From Gammaproteobacteria bacterium (GTDB lineage: Bacteria; Pseudomonadota; Gammaproteobacteria; 21-64-14), in contig JALUXX010000029.1 of NCBI GenBank assembly GCA_027013145.1, forward strand, positions 1 through 64,000: DNA of 64,000 nt. The letters are read 5' to 3'. Shown one piece after another: positions 53,923 to 64,000 of this stretch. Positions within the stretch are counted from its first letter, which is position 1. Each line of letters starts with the position of its first letter. A program made the position numbers and the translations under genes. Under the pieces are notes generated by a model. The model did not search any database, was not told the DNA's origin, and saw only the letters and a list, made by a program, of their open reading frames with translations.

Positions 53923-55286
53923 CCGATGAACAGACGCCGCAGATCGTTATAGAAGGCCAGGCTCATGAGCAGCAGCAGGAGGACGATCCCGATCCTCTGT
54001 CCCGCCGCCTGCACCGCCTCGGACACCGGGCTGCCCTTGACGGCCTCGACGAGGTAGTAGAGCAGGTGTCCGCCGTCGAGGATCGGGATGGGGAGCAGGT
54101 TCAACACGCCGAGACTGATACTGACGATGGCGAGAAAACCGAGAAACGGGATCAGGCCGACGCTCGCGCTCTCGCCGGCATAGCGCGCGATGGTGATCGG
54201 GCCGCTGATGCTGCGTACCGAGACTTCGCCGGTGAACATCCGGCCGAGCATGCGCAACATCCGCACCGTCATGTCGGCGGTCCGTTGCACCGCGTGCAGG
54301 CCCGCATCGATGGGCCCGTAGCGCACGGTCACCCGCAGGCGGTCGAACAGCCCCTTGGGCACCTGCGGATAGACGCCGATGCGCCCCTCGGCCCCGTGCG
54401 GCCCGCCGATCCGGGCGGCCTTCACGGTCATGGTACGCGATACGCCGTCGCGCACCACTCTGAGACGCAGTTCCCCGCCGGGATGCGCCCGGATGATCGC
54501 CGCCATCGCGTCCCAGTCCTTCACCGCATGGCCGTCCACCGCGACCACGCGATCGCCGCGGCGCAGCCCGGCCGCCGCTGCGGGATCGCCCGGCACGACC
54601 CTCCCGACCACCGCCGGGAGGACCGGGCGCCAGGGTTTGATCCCGACCGCCGCCCACAGATCCTGCGACTGCAGCACCGTCCTGGAATCGGCGGCGGGCA
54701 GGACCCTGCGAACCGTTCCGCCGCCCGGCGCACGCAGTTCGAGGACGGCCGAACGGTTGCCCAGAGCGGCGTCCAGTAGCGCAAAGCGCGCCGTGTTCCA
54801 CGTCGGCGTGGCGCGCCCATCCACCGAAAGGATCTCCTCGCCGGCGCGGACTTCCGCACGGGCCGCCGGACTCCCGGGGGCGACGGCGCCGATCAGGGGG
54901 CGCATGCCCGGGATCCCCGTCGTGAACATCACCCAGTACGCCACGAGCGCAAGCAGGAAGTTGAAAAACGGCCCCGCCGCCACGATTGCCATGCGCGAGG
55001 CCACCGGCTTGCGGTTGAACGCCCGCCCGAGTTCCTGCGGGGGGACCGGCGCTTCGCGCTCGTCGAGCATCTTGACATAGCCGCCCAACGGAATCGCCGC
55101 CAACACATACTCGGTGTCGTCGCGCCGCGACCGCCAGGTCACCAGCGGTCTGCCGAAACCGATCGAGAACCGCAGGACCTTCACTCCGAGTCGGCGCGCC
55201 ACCCAGAAATGGCCGAATTCGTGGACCGTCACCAGCACGCCGATGGCCACGGCGAACGCCGCCAGGTAGAACAGGACATGGGTCAT
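53919..55286 (-). CDS. rseP: Site-2 protease RseP
   Basis: The 455-residue intramembrane zinc metalloprotease cleaves anti-sigma factor RseA and signal-peptide remnants. It has the HEFGH zinc motif in the first helix ([17 protein letters not shown]), two periplasmic PDZ domains ([25 protein letters not shown] and [25 protein letters not shown]) and the second metal motif [16 protein letters not shown] 55286 overlaps the dxr stop; the 808-residue track ORF extends out of frame into dxr. Confidence 0.97.
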   Translation of the reverse strand: MTHVLFYLAAFAVAIGVLVTVHEFGHFWVARRLGVKVLRFSIGFGRPLVTWRSRRDDTEYVLAAIPLGGYVKMLDEREAPVPPQELGRAFNRKPVASRMAIVAAGPFFNFLLALVAYWVMFTTGIPGMRPLIGAVAPGSPAARAEVRAGEEILSVDGRATPTWNTARFALLDAALGNRSAVLELRAPGGGTVRRVLPAADSRTVLQSQDLWAAVGIKPWRPVLPAVVGRVVPGDPAAAAGLRRGDRVVAVDGHAVKDWDAMAAIIRAHPGGELRLRVVRDGVSRTMTVKAARIGGPHGAEGRIGVYPQVPKGLFDRLRVTVRYGPIDAGLHAVQRTADMTVRMLRMLGRMFTGEVSVRSISGPITIARYAGESASVGLIPFLGFLAIVSISLGVLNLLPIPILDGGHLLYYLVEAVKGSPVSEAVQAAGQRIGIVLLLLLMSLAFYNDLRRLFIG

Positions 55287-56497
55287 GGCGCCGCCCTCGA
55301 GGCGTGCCGCGCGACCATCCGCGCGGCGACCGTGCGCGCCTGCGCGTCGTCGGCGAGCACCGCATCGACGCCGTCCGGCGCGTGAAACTCGACGGCGTCC
55401 AGAGTAGCCTCGATCACCTGCGGTATGGCGGTGAAGGGCAGCCGCCGCTCCAGGAACGACTGTACCGCCACCTCGTTGGCGGCGTTGAGGACCGCCGTCG
55501 CGGTGCCGCCGGCGGCGATCGCGCGATAGGCGAGCGCCAGACAGGGGAAGCGCTCGAGATCCGGTTCCTCGAAATCCAGACGCCCGCTGGCGACGATATC
55601 GAGCGGCTCCGCGCCCGAGCGCATCCGGCCCGGCCAGGCCAGCGCGTGGGCGATGGGCACGCGCATGTCCGGCGTGGCGAGATGCGCGAGGATCGATCCG
55701 TCCACGTACTCCACCATGGAATGGATCGTGCTCTGCGGGTGCAGTACCACGCGCACGCGCTCCGGCGTCGTCCGGAACAGCCAGCAGGCCTCGATGACTT
55801 CGAGTCCCTTGTTCATCATGGTCGCGGAATCCACGGATATCTTGCGGCCCATCACCCAGTTGGGGTGCGCACAGGCCTGCTCCGGGGTGACTGCGTGCAG
55901 TTCGGACAGCGGTGTCGTCCGGAACGGGCCGCCGCTGGCGGTCAGGAGGATCCGCTCCACGCCGACGTCCTCCAGATCGGCGCCCGCCGCACGCGGGGGC
56001 ATGCACTGGAAAACCGCGTTGTGCTCGCTGTCGATGGGCAGCAACTCGGCCCCGCAGCGCTCCACCTCGTCCATGAAGATACGCCCGGTCATGACCAACG
56101 CTTCCTTGTTGGCCAGCATCACCCGCTTGCCGGCGCGCACCGCAGCCAGGGTCGGCAGCAGTCCGGCGGCGCCGACGATGGCCGCCATGACGTAGTCGGC
56201 GGAGGGTAGACGGGCGGCCGCCTCGAGCCCTTCCGGTCCGCTCAGCACCTGGGTATCGAGGCCGGCCTCGCGCAGCCGGTCCTGCAGCGCCGCGGCGTCC
56301 CCGGCGCGGCCCAGGACCGCCAGTTCCGGCCGGTGTTCGCGGCAACAGGCGAACAGGCGCTCGCTGTCGGTGTGTGCCGTCAGCGCCGCCACGCGGTAAC
56401 GGTCGCGATGACGCGCCAGCACATCGAGCGTGTTCATGCCCACGGAGCCTGTGGCTCCGAGCACCGTGACCCCGATCAGCCCGTCATTTTCAGCCAT
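55283..56497 (-). CDS. dxr: 1-deoxy-D-xylulose 5-phosphate reductoisomerase
   Basis: The 404-residue enzyme carries out the second step of the MEP pathway. It has the NADPH-binding [43 protein letters not shown], the flexible loop [11 protein letters not shown] with catalytic His region, [25 protein letters not shown] and [22 protein letters not shown]. Its start overlaps the end of cdsA by 22 bp. Confidence 0.97.
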   Translation of the reverse strand: MAENDGLIGVTVLGATGSVGMNTLDVLARHRDRYRVAALTAHTDSERLFACCREHRPELAVLGRAGDAAALQDRLREAGLDTQVLSGPEGLEAAARLPSADYVMAAIVGAAGLLPTLAAVRAGKRVMLANKEALVMTGRIFMDEVERCGAELLPIDSEHNAVFQCMPPRAAGADLEDVGVERILLTASGGPFRTTPLSELHAVTPEQACAHPNWVMGRKISVDSATMMNKGLEVIEACWLFRTTPERVRVVLHPQSTIHSMVEYVDGSILAHLATPDMRVPIAHALAWPGRMRSGAEPLDIVASGRLDFEEPDLERFPCLALAYRAIAAGGTATAVLNAANEVAVQSFLERRLPFTAIPQVIEATLDAVEFHAPDGVDAVLADDAQARTVAARMVARHASRAAP

Positions 56498-57312
56498 AAC
56501 AACCCCAGAACGAAAATCGGCGACGCCGCGGCCAGGCTGTCGATGCGGTCGAGGACGCCGCCGTGGCCGGGCAGCAGCGCCCCGCTGTCCTTCACTCCCG
56601 CACGCCGCTTGACCATGCTCTCGTAGAGATCGCCCACCACCGAGAAGGCGACCGCGACCAGGCTCAACAAAGTGAAGGCCAATCCGTCGCGCAGCGTCAG
56701 ACCGGACACGACCGCGGCCGACGCCGCGAAAACCGTGCTGGCAAGCAAGGCCCCGTAGAGACCCTCACGCGTCTTTCCGGGACTGAGCCGTGGCGCGAGC
56801 CGGATGCGACCGCGGCTGCGGCCGACGAAATATGCGCCGCTGTCCGCGATCCATACCAGCACGAGCAGATAGAGCAGCCACCCGGGGCCTTCCGGCCCGG
56901 AGCGATGAAGGCCCACCAGCGCCGCCCATGCGGGAATCAGCACCGGCACACCGGCCAGGGCGCGCGCCGCCGCCCCCGGCCGCCCGCCCCCGGCGCCGGC
57001 CGTCTGCGGCCGGTAGCGTACCAGCACCACGACGACGGCCGCCCACCACACCGACGCCGCGACGAGCAGCCCCGCGAATCCCGCCGGACGTTGCAGCAGC
57101 CACCAGCCGCCGAGCAGCGCCAATGATACCAACATCAGGTACAAAATACGCCCGCCGAGCCCCACAAGACCGGCGAGCCCGCTCCATTCCCACGCACCGG
57201 CGAGCACGAAGAGCGCGAAGATCACGCCCACCGCGGCGCTCGACAGAAACCATACCCCCGCGCCCACGCCCGCGATGAGCAGCGCCGCCGTGATCAGGCG
57301 CCGGCTAAGCAC
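56476..57312 (-). CDS. cdsA: Phosphatidate cytidylyltransferase
   Basis: The 278-residue polytopic membrane enzyme makes CDP-diacylglycerol. The family signature is complete near the C-terminus: [20 protein letters not shown] followed by [38 protein letters not shown] precedes it. Start is GTG 57312, overlapping the uppS stop region by 8 bp; there is no nearby ATG, and the 392-residue track ORF begins inside uppS. Confidence 0.94.
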   Translation of the reverse strand: MLSRRLITAALLIAGVGAGVWFLSSAAVGVIFALFVLAGAWEWSGLAGLVGLGGRILYLMLVSLALLGGWWLLQRPAGFAGLLVAASVWWAAVVVVLVRYRPQTAGAGGGRPGAAARALAGVPVLIPAWAALVGLHRSGPEGPGWLLYLLVLVWIADSGAYFVGRSRGRIRLAPRLSPGKTREGLYGALLASTVFAASAAVVSGLTLRDGLAFTLLSLVAVAFSVVGDLYESMVKRRAGVKDSGALLPGHGGVLDRIDSLAAASPIFVLGLLWLKMTG

Positions 57313-58081
57313 CCCGGATGGCTTCCACCTGCTGGCCCGTGAGCCCGAAGCGGCGCTGGCGCCGGGAAAACCAGTCCAGGGCATGTTCCAGCTCCTGTGC
57401 CTTGAAGTCCGGCCAGAGGACCTCGGTGAAATAGAGTTCGGCGTAGGCGAGCTGCCAGAGCAGAAAGTTGCTGATCCTCTGTTCGCCGCCGGTGCGGATG
57501 AAAAGATCCGGCTCGGGCAGGTCATGGAGGGAGAGGTGGGGTTGCAGCCGTTCCGGGGTGATATCGGCCGGGGCCAGCTCTCCCGCCGCAACGCGTGTCG
57601 CGAGGTGACGCGCCGCCTGCGCGATGTCCCAGCGTCCCCCGTAGTTTCCCGCAATCACCAGCGTGAGACCGCCGTTGCCCGCGGTCAATTCTTCCGCACT
57701 GCGGATGCGGGCCTGAAGGCGCGGCGGGAACGCTTCGCGTTCACCGATCACGCGCAGCCGGACGTTGTTGCGATGCAGCCGCCGTGCCTCGCGCCCCAGC
57801 GTGGCGATGAACAGCTCCATGAGCAGGCGCACCTCGGTGGGCGGCCGGCGCCAGTTCTCGCTGCTGAAGGCGAACAGGGTGAGCACCTCGACGCCCGCCT
57901 CGGCACAGCGCTCCACCACCCCGCGCACAGCCTCCACCCCGGCCTTGTGGCCGCGGTGGCGCGGCAGGCCGCGCGCCTGCGCCCAGCGCCCGTTGCCGTC
58001 CATGATGATGGCGATATGCCGGGGCAGCGACCGACGGATGCGGTCGTCGACGCCAGGTGGGATCTCCTCGTGTTTGGACAT
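57305..58081 (-). CDS. uppS: Isoprenyl transferase (undecaprenyl diphosphate synthase)
   Basis: The 258-residue cis-prenyltransferase makes the C55 lipid carrier. It has [32 protein letters not shown] with catalytic Asp and diphosphate-binding Arg, [14 protein letters not shown], and the C-terminal [39 protein letters not shown] 58081 ([10 protein letters not shown]) is preferred to the 26-codon longer track start. Confidence 0.97.
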   Translation of the reverse strand: MSKHEEIPPGVDDRIRRSLPRHIAIIMDGNGRWAQARGLPRHRGHKAGVEAVRGVVERCAEAGVEVLTLFAFSSENWRRPPTEVRLLMELFIATLGREARRLHRNNVRLRVIGEREAFPPRLQARIRSAEELTAGNGGLTLVIAGNYGGRWDIAQAARHLATRVAAGELAPADITPERLQPHLSLHDLPEPDLFIRTGGEQRISNFLLWQLAYAELYFTEVLWPDFKAQELEHALDWFSRRQRRFGLTGQQVEAIRGA

Positions 58082-58166
58082 GAACGGTTCGGCCCCGGCG
58101 CCTGTCCCTCGGGCGGACGCCACCGGTCCGCCGCGCCCGATGCACCCGCGCGGGCGCACCCTGACA

Positions 58167-58727
58167 TCAGATGTCGAGCAACTCCTTCTCCTTGGCCTGC
58201 AGGATGTCCTCGACGTCCCGGTCGACGAAACGCGTGGTGAGCCGCTGGATCTCCTCCTCCGCGCGACGCGATTCGTCCTCCGAGACCGCCTTCTCCTTCA
58301 GCAGCCGCTTGATCTCGTTGTTGGCGTCGCGCCGGATGTTGCGGATCGCCACGCGCGCCGCCTCCGCTTCCTGGCGTACCAGGCGGATCATATCACGGCG
58401 CCTCTCCTCGGTGAGCGGCGGAAGGGGGATCCGGATCGTCGTGCCGGCGGTGGCCGGTGTGAGGCCGAGATCGGAGGTCATGATCGCCTTCTCCACCGCG
58501 GCGACCATGCTCTTGTCCCACGGCACGACGGTCAGGGTGCGCGCGTCGGCGACGGTCACGTTGGCGACCTGATTGATCGGCGTCGGCGTCCCATAGTAGT
58601 CGACCGTGATGTGGTCGAGCAGACTGGTGTGCGCGCGGCCCGTGCGCAGCTTCGAGAGTTCCTGTTTGAGCGACTCGATGCTCTTGCGCATGCGCGCCTC
58701 GGCATCGGCACGGATCTTGTCGATCAT
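58167..58727 (-). CDS. frr: Ribosome recycling factor
   Basis: The 186-residue protein releases post-termination ribosomes with EF-G. It is the standard length, with [45 protein letters not shown], the [30 protein letters not shown] hinge region and a C-terminal helix ending [12 protein letters not shown]. It sits between pyrH and uppS, the conserved order. Confidence 0.97.
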   Translation of the reverse strand: MIDKIRADAEARMRKSIESLKQELSKLRTGRAHTSLLDHITVDYYGTPTPINQVANVTVADARTLTVVPWDKSMVAAVEKAIMTSDLGLTPATAGTTIRIPLPPLTEERRRDMIRLVRQEAEAARVAIRNIRRDANNEIKRLLKEKAVSEDESRRAEEEIQRLTTRFVDRDVEDILQAKEKELLDI

Positions 58728-58742
58728 CGAATCCTTCCCCCG

Positions 58743-59468
58743 TCAGTCGGCCGTCACCAAGGTACCGAGGTCTTCACCCCGGACGATTCGCACCAGACCG
58801 CCGGGGCGCGTCATGTTGAACACCCGCAACGGCATGCGGTGTTCGCGGCACAGGACGATGGCGGTCTGATCCATCACCGCCAGGCGCCGGTCGAGCACCT
58901 CCTGGTATCCCAGCCGCGCATAGCGGGTCGCCTCGGGATCCACGGCCGGATCGGCCGAATACACGCCGTCGACCTTGGTGGCCTTGAGGAGCAGATCGGC
59001 GCCGATCTCGATCGCCCGCAGGCTCGCCGCCGAATCCGTGGTGAAGAACGGATTCCCGGTCCCCGCCGCGAACAGCACGACGTCTCCGTTCTCAAGGTGA
59101 GCCACGGCGCGCCGCCGTGAGTACTCTTCGCACACGGCCGCGATCCGCAGCGCCGACATCACCCGCGCCGGCGAGCCCTGACGCTCGAGCGCATCCTGCA
59201 TCGCCAGCGAATTCATGACCGTCGCCAGCATGCCCATGTAGTCGCCCGTGGTGCGCTCCATTCCCGCCTGCGCGAGCGCGGCGCCCCGGAAGAGATTGCC
59301 GCCGCCGACGACCACGCCGACCTGGACGCCGAGGGAGCGGACCTCCCCGATCTCGGCTCCGACGCGGGTCAGCACCTGCGGATCGATGCCCGCGTCCGCG
59401 GATCCCTGCAGGGCCTCGCCACTGAGCTTGAGCAGTATGCGGCGGCAGGCCGGTCCCGGACCGCTCAT
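58743..59468 (-). CDS. pyrH: UMP kinase
   Basis: The 241-residue hexameric enzyme phosphorylates UMP. It has [105 protein letters not shown]. 15 bp separate it from frr and 37 bp from tsf. Confidence 0.97.
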   Translation of the reverse strand: MSGPGPACRRILLKLSGEALQGSADAGIDPQVLTRVGAEIGEVRSLGVQVGVVVGGGNLFRGAALAQAGMERTTGDYMGMLATVMNSLAMQDALERQGSPARVMSALRIAAVCEEYSRRRAVAHLENGDVVLFAAGTGNPFFTTDSAASLRAIEIGADLLLKATKVDGVYSADPAVDPEATRYARLGYQEVLDRRLAVMDQTAIVLCREHRMPLRVFNMTRPGGLVRIVRGEDLGTLVTAD

Positions 59469-59505
59469 CTACGGGCTCCCGGTCGGGCTGTGCCGCGGAC
59501 GCACA

Positions 59506-60396
59506 TCAGGAACCGCGCGCCTGGGACATCACTTCCTCGGCGAAGTTGTCGGCCTTCTTCTCGATCCCCTCGCCGACCTCGAACCGGCAGAAGCGGACCA
59601 CCGATGCGCCGTGCCCCGCGAGGAGCTTGCCCACGCTCTGGTCGGGATCCTTGACGAAGGGCTGGCCGAGCAGGGTGATCTCGGCGAAGTACTTGCGCAG
59701 GCGTCCGTCGATCATCTTCTCGACGATTTCCGCCGGCTTGCCGCTCTGCTCGGCCTGGGCGCGCAGGATCCCGCGCTCGCGCTCGATCAGCTCGGCGGGC
59801 ACGTCCCCCTCGCCGACGCACACCGGCCGGCTGGCGGCCACGTGCATGGCGACATCCTTGGCGAGCGCATCGTCCCCGCCGCGCAGCTCCACCAGCACGC
59901 CGATGCGGGTCCCGTGCAGATAGGCCCCGAGGCGCGAATCCGCATCCAGCACATAGCGCTCGAAGCGGCGCACGGCGATGTTCTCGCCGAGCTTCGCGAC
60001 CAGCTCCTGCCGGGCCGTATTGACGCTGGGCGTGCCTGCGGCGCCGAGGGGCGCCGCCAGCAGCGCATCGAGATCCGTCGGACCGGAGTCCAGGACACGA
60101 CGCCCGACCGCCTCCCCGAAGCCACGGAAGTCATCCCCTTTGGCGACGAAGTCGGTCTCGCAGTTGATCTCGACCAGGGCCGCGCTCCGCGCGTCCTCGG
60201 CCACGGCGAGCACCACGACCCCTTCGGCGGCCACCCGCCCGGCCTTCTTGTCCGCCTTGGCGAGACCGGCCTTGCGCATGCGTTCGACGGCGGCCTCGAG
60301 GTCCCCCCCGGTCTCCGTCAGCGCCCGTTTGCACTCCATCATCCCCGCGCCGGTCCGCTCGCGGAGCTCCTTCACCTGAGAAGCCGAAATCTGCAT
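59506..60396 (-). CDS. tsf: Elongation factor Ts
   Basis: The 296-residue protein is the guanine-nucleotide exchange factor for EF-Tu. It has the N-terminal UBA-like [24 protein letters not shown], the EF-Tu-contacting [16 protein letters not shown] (TDFV motif), a core domain with MHVAASRP, and [17 protein letters not shown] near the C-terminus. ATG 60396; the longer track ORF starts in rpsB. 58 bp after rpsB, the conserved rpsB-tsf operon. Confidence 0.98.
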   Translation of the reverse strand: MQISASQVKELRERTGAGMMECKRALTETGGDLEAAVERMRKAGLAKADKKAGRVAAEGVVVLAVAEDARSAALVEINCETDFVAKGDDFRGFGEAVGRRVLDSGPTDLDALLAAPLGAAGTPSVNTARQELVAKLGENIAVRRFERYVLDADSRLGAYLHGTRIGVLVELRGGDDALAKDVAMHVAASRPVCVGEGDVPAELIERERGILRAQAEQSGKPAEIVEKMIDGRLRKYFAEITLLGQPFVKDPDQSVGKLLAGHGASVVRFCRFEVGEGIEKKADNFAEEVMSQARGS

Positions 60397-60454
60397 GGTC
60401 TGTCCTCTGGAATTCGCAGGATTGGGGCCGCCCCGCCACGGGGGGCGGCGCCGC

Positions 60455-61381
60455 TCAGGAGGCGTCCGCCGCGTCGGCACCCGTGGCGGCTCCGGCCGCG
60501 GGTTCGGGCGCCGCTTCCGCGGCGGCTTCGGACGCAGACGCCTCGCCGGCCTTCTCCGTACCCGCACCGTCCTTCGCCGCCCGCGGCTTGGCCGCGCTCT
60601 TGCGCTTGGGCGCCGCCTTGCGGCGCGGCGCGGACTTGGGCTTGGGCGCGCCCGATTCGTCCAGTTCGACGAACTCGTCCTCCGGCATGACCTGGGAGCG
60701 CGTCGCCCGTCCCTCGATCACCGCATCGGCCGCGCCGCCGAGGTAGAGCTGGATCGAGCGGATCGCGTCGTCGTTACCCGGAATCACGTAATCGACCCCG
60801 TCGGTGGAGTTGTTGGTGTCCACCACCCCGACCACCGGTATCCCGAGCTTGAGCGCCTCCTTGACGGCGATCTTCTCGTGGCCGACGTCGATGACGAAGA
60901 GCGCATCGGGCAGGCCGCTCATGTCCTTGATCCCGCCGAGGCTGCGCTCGAGCTTCCCGAGTTCGCGCCGCAGGCGGATCGCCTCCTTCTTGGTCATGCG
61001 CTCCAGCGTGCCGTCCTCGAGCATCGCCTCCAGTTCGCGCAGGCGCTTGATGGACTGTTTGACCGTCTTGAAGTTGGTGAGCATCCCGCCGAGCCACCGA
61101 TAACTTACATAGGGCATGCCCGCGCGCACGGCCTGCTCGCGGACGATCTCCTGGGCGGCACGCTTGGTGCCGACGAAGAGCACGGTGCCGCCCTGGGCGG
61201 CGAGGCGACCGAGAAAGTTCATCGCCTCCTGATAAAGCGGCAGGGTCTTTTCCAGATTGACAATGTGGATTTTGTCCCGCTCCCCGAAGATGTACGGGGC
61301 CATCCGGGGATTCCAATAGCGGGTCTGGTGGCCGAAATGCACCCCGGCCTCCAACATCTGACGCATGGTCACGTTGGCCAT
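60455..61381 (-). CDS. rpsB: 30S ribosomal protein S2 with C-terminal extension
   Basis: The 308-residue protein is S2, with [76 protein letters not shown] and [34 protein letters not shown]. The core ends near residue 230. It is followed by a roughly 70-residue Lys/Ala then Ala/Glu-rich tail ([29 protein letters not shown]), absent from the 241-residue E. coli protein. ATG 61381 begins MANVTMR. Confidence 0.97.
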   Translation of the reverse strand: MANVTMRQMLEAGVHFGHQTRYWNPRMAPYIFGERDKIHIVNLEKTLPLYQEAMNFLGRLAAQGGTVLFVGTKRAAQEIVREQAVRAGMPYVSYRWLGGMLTNFKTVKQSIKRLRELEAMLEDGTLERMTKKEAIRLRRELGKLERSLGGIKDMSGLPDALFVIDVGHEKIAVKEALKLGIPVVGVVDTNNSTDGVDYVIPGNDDAIRSIQLYLGGAADAVIEGRATRSQVMPEDEFVELDESGAPKPKSAPRRKAAPKRKSAAKPRAAKDGAGTEKAGEASASEAAAEAAPEPAAGAATGADAADAS

Positions 61382-61533
61382 GGTTGCGGTACTCCTCGCT
61401 GTCTGGGTTGGGCCTCCATACACCCCGTGCGGCAACCGGAGGGGGGCTCCCCGCCTCCGGCACCCGGCCGCACGTGCCGGCGTATGTGCGGATTCGCGGC
61501 ATGACGCCGCAGCGTTGCGTGATAAAGCGGGGT

Positions 61534-61562
61534 TTTATACCATAATTCCCACGGGGCAACAA
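61534..61562 (-). promoter_or_regulatory. Sigma-70 promoter of rpsB-tsf operon
   Basis: On the minus strand TTGTTG, a 17-bp spacer, and TATAAA preceded by TGG (ATGGTATAAA). It lies about 155 nt before the rpsB start, leaving a long leader as expected for the autoregulated rpsB mRNA. Confidence 0.75.
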
Positions 61563-61633
61563 TTGAAAGCCCCTGCCGGCCCGCGTATGTTTTCCCCCTC
61601 CACCCGAATCCTCCCGCCGGGAGCCGGATCGCC

Positions 61634-62401
61634 ATGGGCGTCACCATCAAGACCGCCGAGGAAATCGAGAAGATGCGCGTGGCGGGCCGCCTGGCGGGCG
61701 AGCTGCTGGCCATGATCGAGCCGCACATCCGCCCCGGGGTCACCACGGAGGAACTCGACCGCCTGTGCCACGAGTACACCGTCCGCGAGCAGCAGGCGAT
61801 CCCGGCGCCGCTGAACTACCGCGGGTTCCCAAAATCCATCTGCACCTCCGTCAACCACGTCGTCTGTCACGGCATCCCGGGCAACAAGCGGCTGAAAAAC
61901 GGCGACATCATCAACGTGGACGTCACCGTGATCAAGGACGGGTATCACGGGGACACGAGCAAGATGTTCTTCGTCGGCGAGCCCTCCGTCCTCGCGCGGC
62001 GCCTGGTGCAGGTCACGCACGAGTGCATGCTGATCGGCATCGAGATGGTCCGTCCCGGCGTACGTCTGGGCGACATCGGTCACGCCATCCAGCAGCACGC
62101 CGAACGCAACGGCTTCTCGATCGTGCGCGAGTATTGCGGCCACGGGATCGGACGTGAATTCCACGAGGATCCGCAGGTGCTGCACTACGGAACGCCGGGC
62201 ACGGGCATGGCCTTGCAGGCGGGGATGACCTTCACCATCGAGCCGATGGTGAACGCCGGGCGGCGCGACGTAAAACTGCTCCCCGACGGCTGGACCGTAG
62301 TCACCAAGGACCACAGCCTCTCCGCCCAGTGGGAGCACACCGTGCTGGTGACTCCCGGCGGCCACGAGATCCTTACCGTGCGCCCGGGCGGAGAGATTTG
62401 A
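61634..62401 (+). CDS. map: Methionine aminopeptidase type I
   Basis: The 255-residue enzyme removes initiator methionine. It has ITIKTAEEIEKMRVAGRLAGELL-type start, NYRGFPKSICTSVNHVVCHGIP, metal ligands in DIINVDVTVIKDGYHGDTSKMF (two Asp), EYCGHGIGREFHEDP (His), FTIEPMVNAG and the last Glu in SAQWEHTVLVT. It is divergent from rpsB, as in E. coli, with a 252-bp shared region; a weak TTGCGT-N17-TACCAT promoter overlaps the rpsB promoter. Confidence 0.97.
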   Translation: MGVTIKTAEEIEKMRVAGRLAGELLAMIEPHIRPGVTTEELDRLCHEYTVREQQAIPAPLNYRGFPKSICTSVNHVVCHGIPGNKRLKNGDIINVDVTVIKDGYHGDTSKMFFVGEPSVLARRLVQVTHECMLIGIEMVRPGVRLGDIGHAIQQHAERNGFSIVREYCGHGIGREFHEDPQVLHYGTPGTGMALQAGMTFTIEPMVNAGRRDVKLLPDGWTVVTKDHSLSAQWEHTVLVTPGGHEILTVRPGGEI

Positions 62402-62421
62402 GGCGGCCTTCCGATACCGCC

Positions 62422-64000
62422 ATGGGCTCGCCGAGCCGCCTTCCGCCGACCTTCGACGACGCACACATCGATGCGGCGCTCGCCCGCGGCGCGGATCTGA
62501 GCAGCGCACTGCGTGCGGCGCTCGCCGATGGACGCAAGGGATTCTCCGCGGGCTTCGCCGCCGGTGTCCCCGTGCGCGACCTCGTCGGCGGGCTCGCGCG
62601 CTTCGTCGACGGGCTCGTCACCTGCGCATGGCGGCATCTCCTGCCGGATTCCGGCGCGGGACTGTCGCTGGTCGCGGTCGGGGGATACGGACGCGGGGAA
62701 TTGCACCCCGCCTCCGACATCGATCTGTTGATCCTCGTGGCCGACCCCGCGGCGCGCGAACGGCACCGCGCGGCGATCGAGCGCTTCGTCGCGCTCCTGT
62801 GGGATCTCGGCATGGAGGTCGGCCACAGCGTGCGCTCGGTGTCCGAATGCGTCGAGGAGGCGCGGCGCGACATCACCGTCGCGACCAATCTGCTCGAGGC
62901 CCGCCCCCTCGCCGGCGCCGACGAATTGTTCGCGGCGTTGGGCGCGGCGACCGGACCGGACCGGTTGTGGCCGGCGCGGGAATTCTTCGCCGCCAAGTGG
63001 GCGGAGCAGCAGGCGCGGCACCGGAAATTCCACGAGACCGCGTACAACCTCGAACCCAATATCAAGGAAGGCCCCGGGGGCCTGCGCGACATCCAGATGG
63101 TGGGCTGGGTGGCGAAGCGTCACTTCGGCGCCGCCACTCTGGACGCCCTCGTTGGGCACGGTTTCCTGACCGAGCCCGAGTATCGCGCCCTCGTCGACGG
63201 CCAGGACTACCTCTGGCGTATCCGCTTCGCCCTGCACCTGCTCACGGGCCGACGCGAAGACCGGCTGCTGTTCGACCATCAGACGCAACTCGCGCGCCAG
63301 TTCGGGTTCCAGGACGACGACGCCAATCTCGCCGTCGAGCAGTTCATGCAGGTCTATTACCGCACGGTGATGGAGCTGAGCCTGCTCAACGAGATGCTGC
63401 TGCAGTTGTTCCAGGAGGCGATCCTGTACGCGGACGACGCCGGCGACCCGGTGCCGATCAACCGGCGCTTCCAGGCCCGCAAGGGCTTCCTCGAGGTGCG
63501 CCATCCGAAGACGTTCGAATACAACCCGTTCGCCCTCCTGGAGATGTTCCTGCTGCTGGAACAGCGGGCCGAACTCAAGGGCGTGCGCGCCTCCACGATC
63601 CGGCTGGTCCGCAGCAACCGCCACCGCATCGACGCGCGCTTCCGCGACGACCTGCGGGCGCGCAGCCTGTTCATGGAGATACTGCGCCAGCCGCGCGGGG
63701 TCACGCACGCGTTGCGGCGCATGAACCGCTACGGCATCCTCGCCGCCTACCTGCCGGCCTTCGGTAACGTGGTCGGACGCATGCAGTACGACCTGTTCCA
63801 TACCTATACCGTGGACGAACACACCCTGTTCGTCGTGCGCAATCTGCGCCGCCTCACGGTACCCGAATTCAGCGACGAACTGCCCCTGTGCAGCCGGCTG
63901 ATGCGCGAACTCCCGAAGCCGGAACTGCTCTATATCGCCGCGCTGTTTCACGATATCGCCAAGGGGCGGGGGGGCGACCACTCCGAGCTGGGGACGGCGG
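62422..64000 (+). CDS. glnD: Bifunctional uridylyltransferase/uridylyl-removing enzyme GlnD (partial, cut by window end)
   Basis: About 526 residues of the N-terminal part of GlnD, which uridylylates PII proteins under nitrogen limitation. It has the nucleotidyltransferase motif VGGYGRGELHPASDIDLLIL, NLLEARPLAG, NLEPNIKEGPGGLRDIQMVGWVAKRHFG, and the start of the HD uridylyl-removing domain LLYIAALFHDIAKGRGGDHSELG. The C-terminal ACT domains lie beyond the window. ATG 62422 is 20 bp after map. Its PII substrate is not in the window; the PII-like protein at 6.8 kb lacks the T-loop tyrosine region. Confidence 0.96.
   Translation, partial: MGSPSRLPPTFDDAHIDAALARGADLSSALRAALADGRKGFSAGFAAGVPVRDLVGGLARFVDGLVTCAWRHLLPDSGAGLSLVAVGGYGRGELHPASDIDLLILVADPAARERHRAAIERFVALLWDLGMEVGHSVRSVSECVEEARRDITVATNLLEARPLAGADELFAALGAATGPDRLWPAREFFAAKWAEQQARHRKFHETAYNLEPNIKEGPGGLRDIQMVGWVAKRHFGAATLDALVGHGFLTEPEYRALVDGQDYLWRIRFALHLLTGRREDRLLFDHQTQLARQFGFQDDDANLAVEQFMQVYYRTVMELSLLNEMLLQLFQEAILYADDAGDPVPINRRFQARKGFLEVRHPKTFEYNPFALLEMFLLLEQRAELKGVRASTIRLVRSNRHRIDARFRDDLRARSLFMEILRQPRGVTHALRRMNRYGILAAYLPAFGNVVGRMQYDLFHTYTVDEHTLFVVRNLRRLTVPEFSDELPLCSRLMRELPKPELLYIAALFHDIAKGRGGDHSELGTA

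Overview
The window is about 64 kb of very GC-rich chromosome from a gammaproteobacterium. Two gene orders support this: the block glnD-map/rpsB-tsf-pyrH-frr-uppS-cdsA-dxr-rseP-bamA-skp-lpxD-fabZ-lpxA-lpxB-rnhB-dnaE-accA, and its continuation tilS-pyrG-kdsA-eno-ftsB-ispD, which is the Pseudomonas/Chromatiales arrangement. LPS (lpx, kdsA) and BAM genes show a Gram-negative envelope. A CbbY-type sugar phosphatase, a D-ribulose-kinase-like FGGY protein and a PrsK/PrsR/PEP-CTERM module fit a Chromatiales- or Ectothiorhodospiraceae-like, possibly autotrophic organism. The taxonomic placement is inference.

Layout. 0.3-3.1 kb holds ligA and zipA (minus strand). 3.1-8.2 kb is an accessory block, also minus strand: a DUF3859-like lipoprotein, a 565-residue secreted orphan, a PII-like protein with a short T-loop and a C-terminal CGxxxC motif, a SHOCT membrane protein and a CBS-pair protein. 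This block separates smc (8.2-11.7 kb) from zipA-ligA, which are usually contiguous in relatives, and is bounded by a 29-bp imperfect inverted repeat. 11.8-14.3 kb has queF, an FGGY kinase and cysZ. 14.3-15.2 kb is a repeat field. 15.2-21.1 kb has an aminotransferase, cbbY-like HAD, dksA, gluQ and acs. 21.1-22.7 kb holds a YheT-like hydrolase embedded in repeats.

22.7-33.4 kb is the most unusual part. It contains an outer-membrane barrel and a PAP2 phosphatase, then a cytochrome P450 translationally overlapping a fatty-acyl-AMP ligase fused to an acyl carrier protein. An LpxL-type acyltransferase, a Sfp-type phosphopantetheinyl transferase and a small membrane protein follow, and then the PrsK/PrsR sigma-54 two-component system. 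Together these look like a route for oxidising, activating and transferring a fatty acyl chain, beside an exopolysaccharide/PEP-CTERM regulator. 33.4-35.7 kb carries one PEP-CTERM protein gene with a near-consensus sigma-54 promoter and a strong terminator, flanked by copies of a 143-bp repeat family.

35.7-61.4 kb is a nearly continuous minus-strand run of housekeeping genes (isoprenoid, cell division, glycolysis, KDO, CTP, tRNA lysidine, fatty acid, replication, lipid A, outer-membrane assembly, translation), with many 1-4 nt start/stop overlaps. map and glnD (cut by the window edge) are divergent from rpsB. No tRNA, rRNA, CRISPR array, transposase or prophage gene was seen. All coordinates were read by eye from the sequence and the ORF track; no database search was run.
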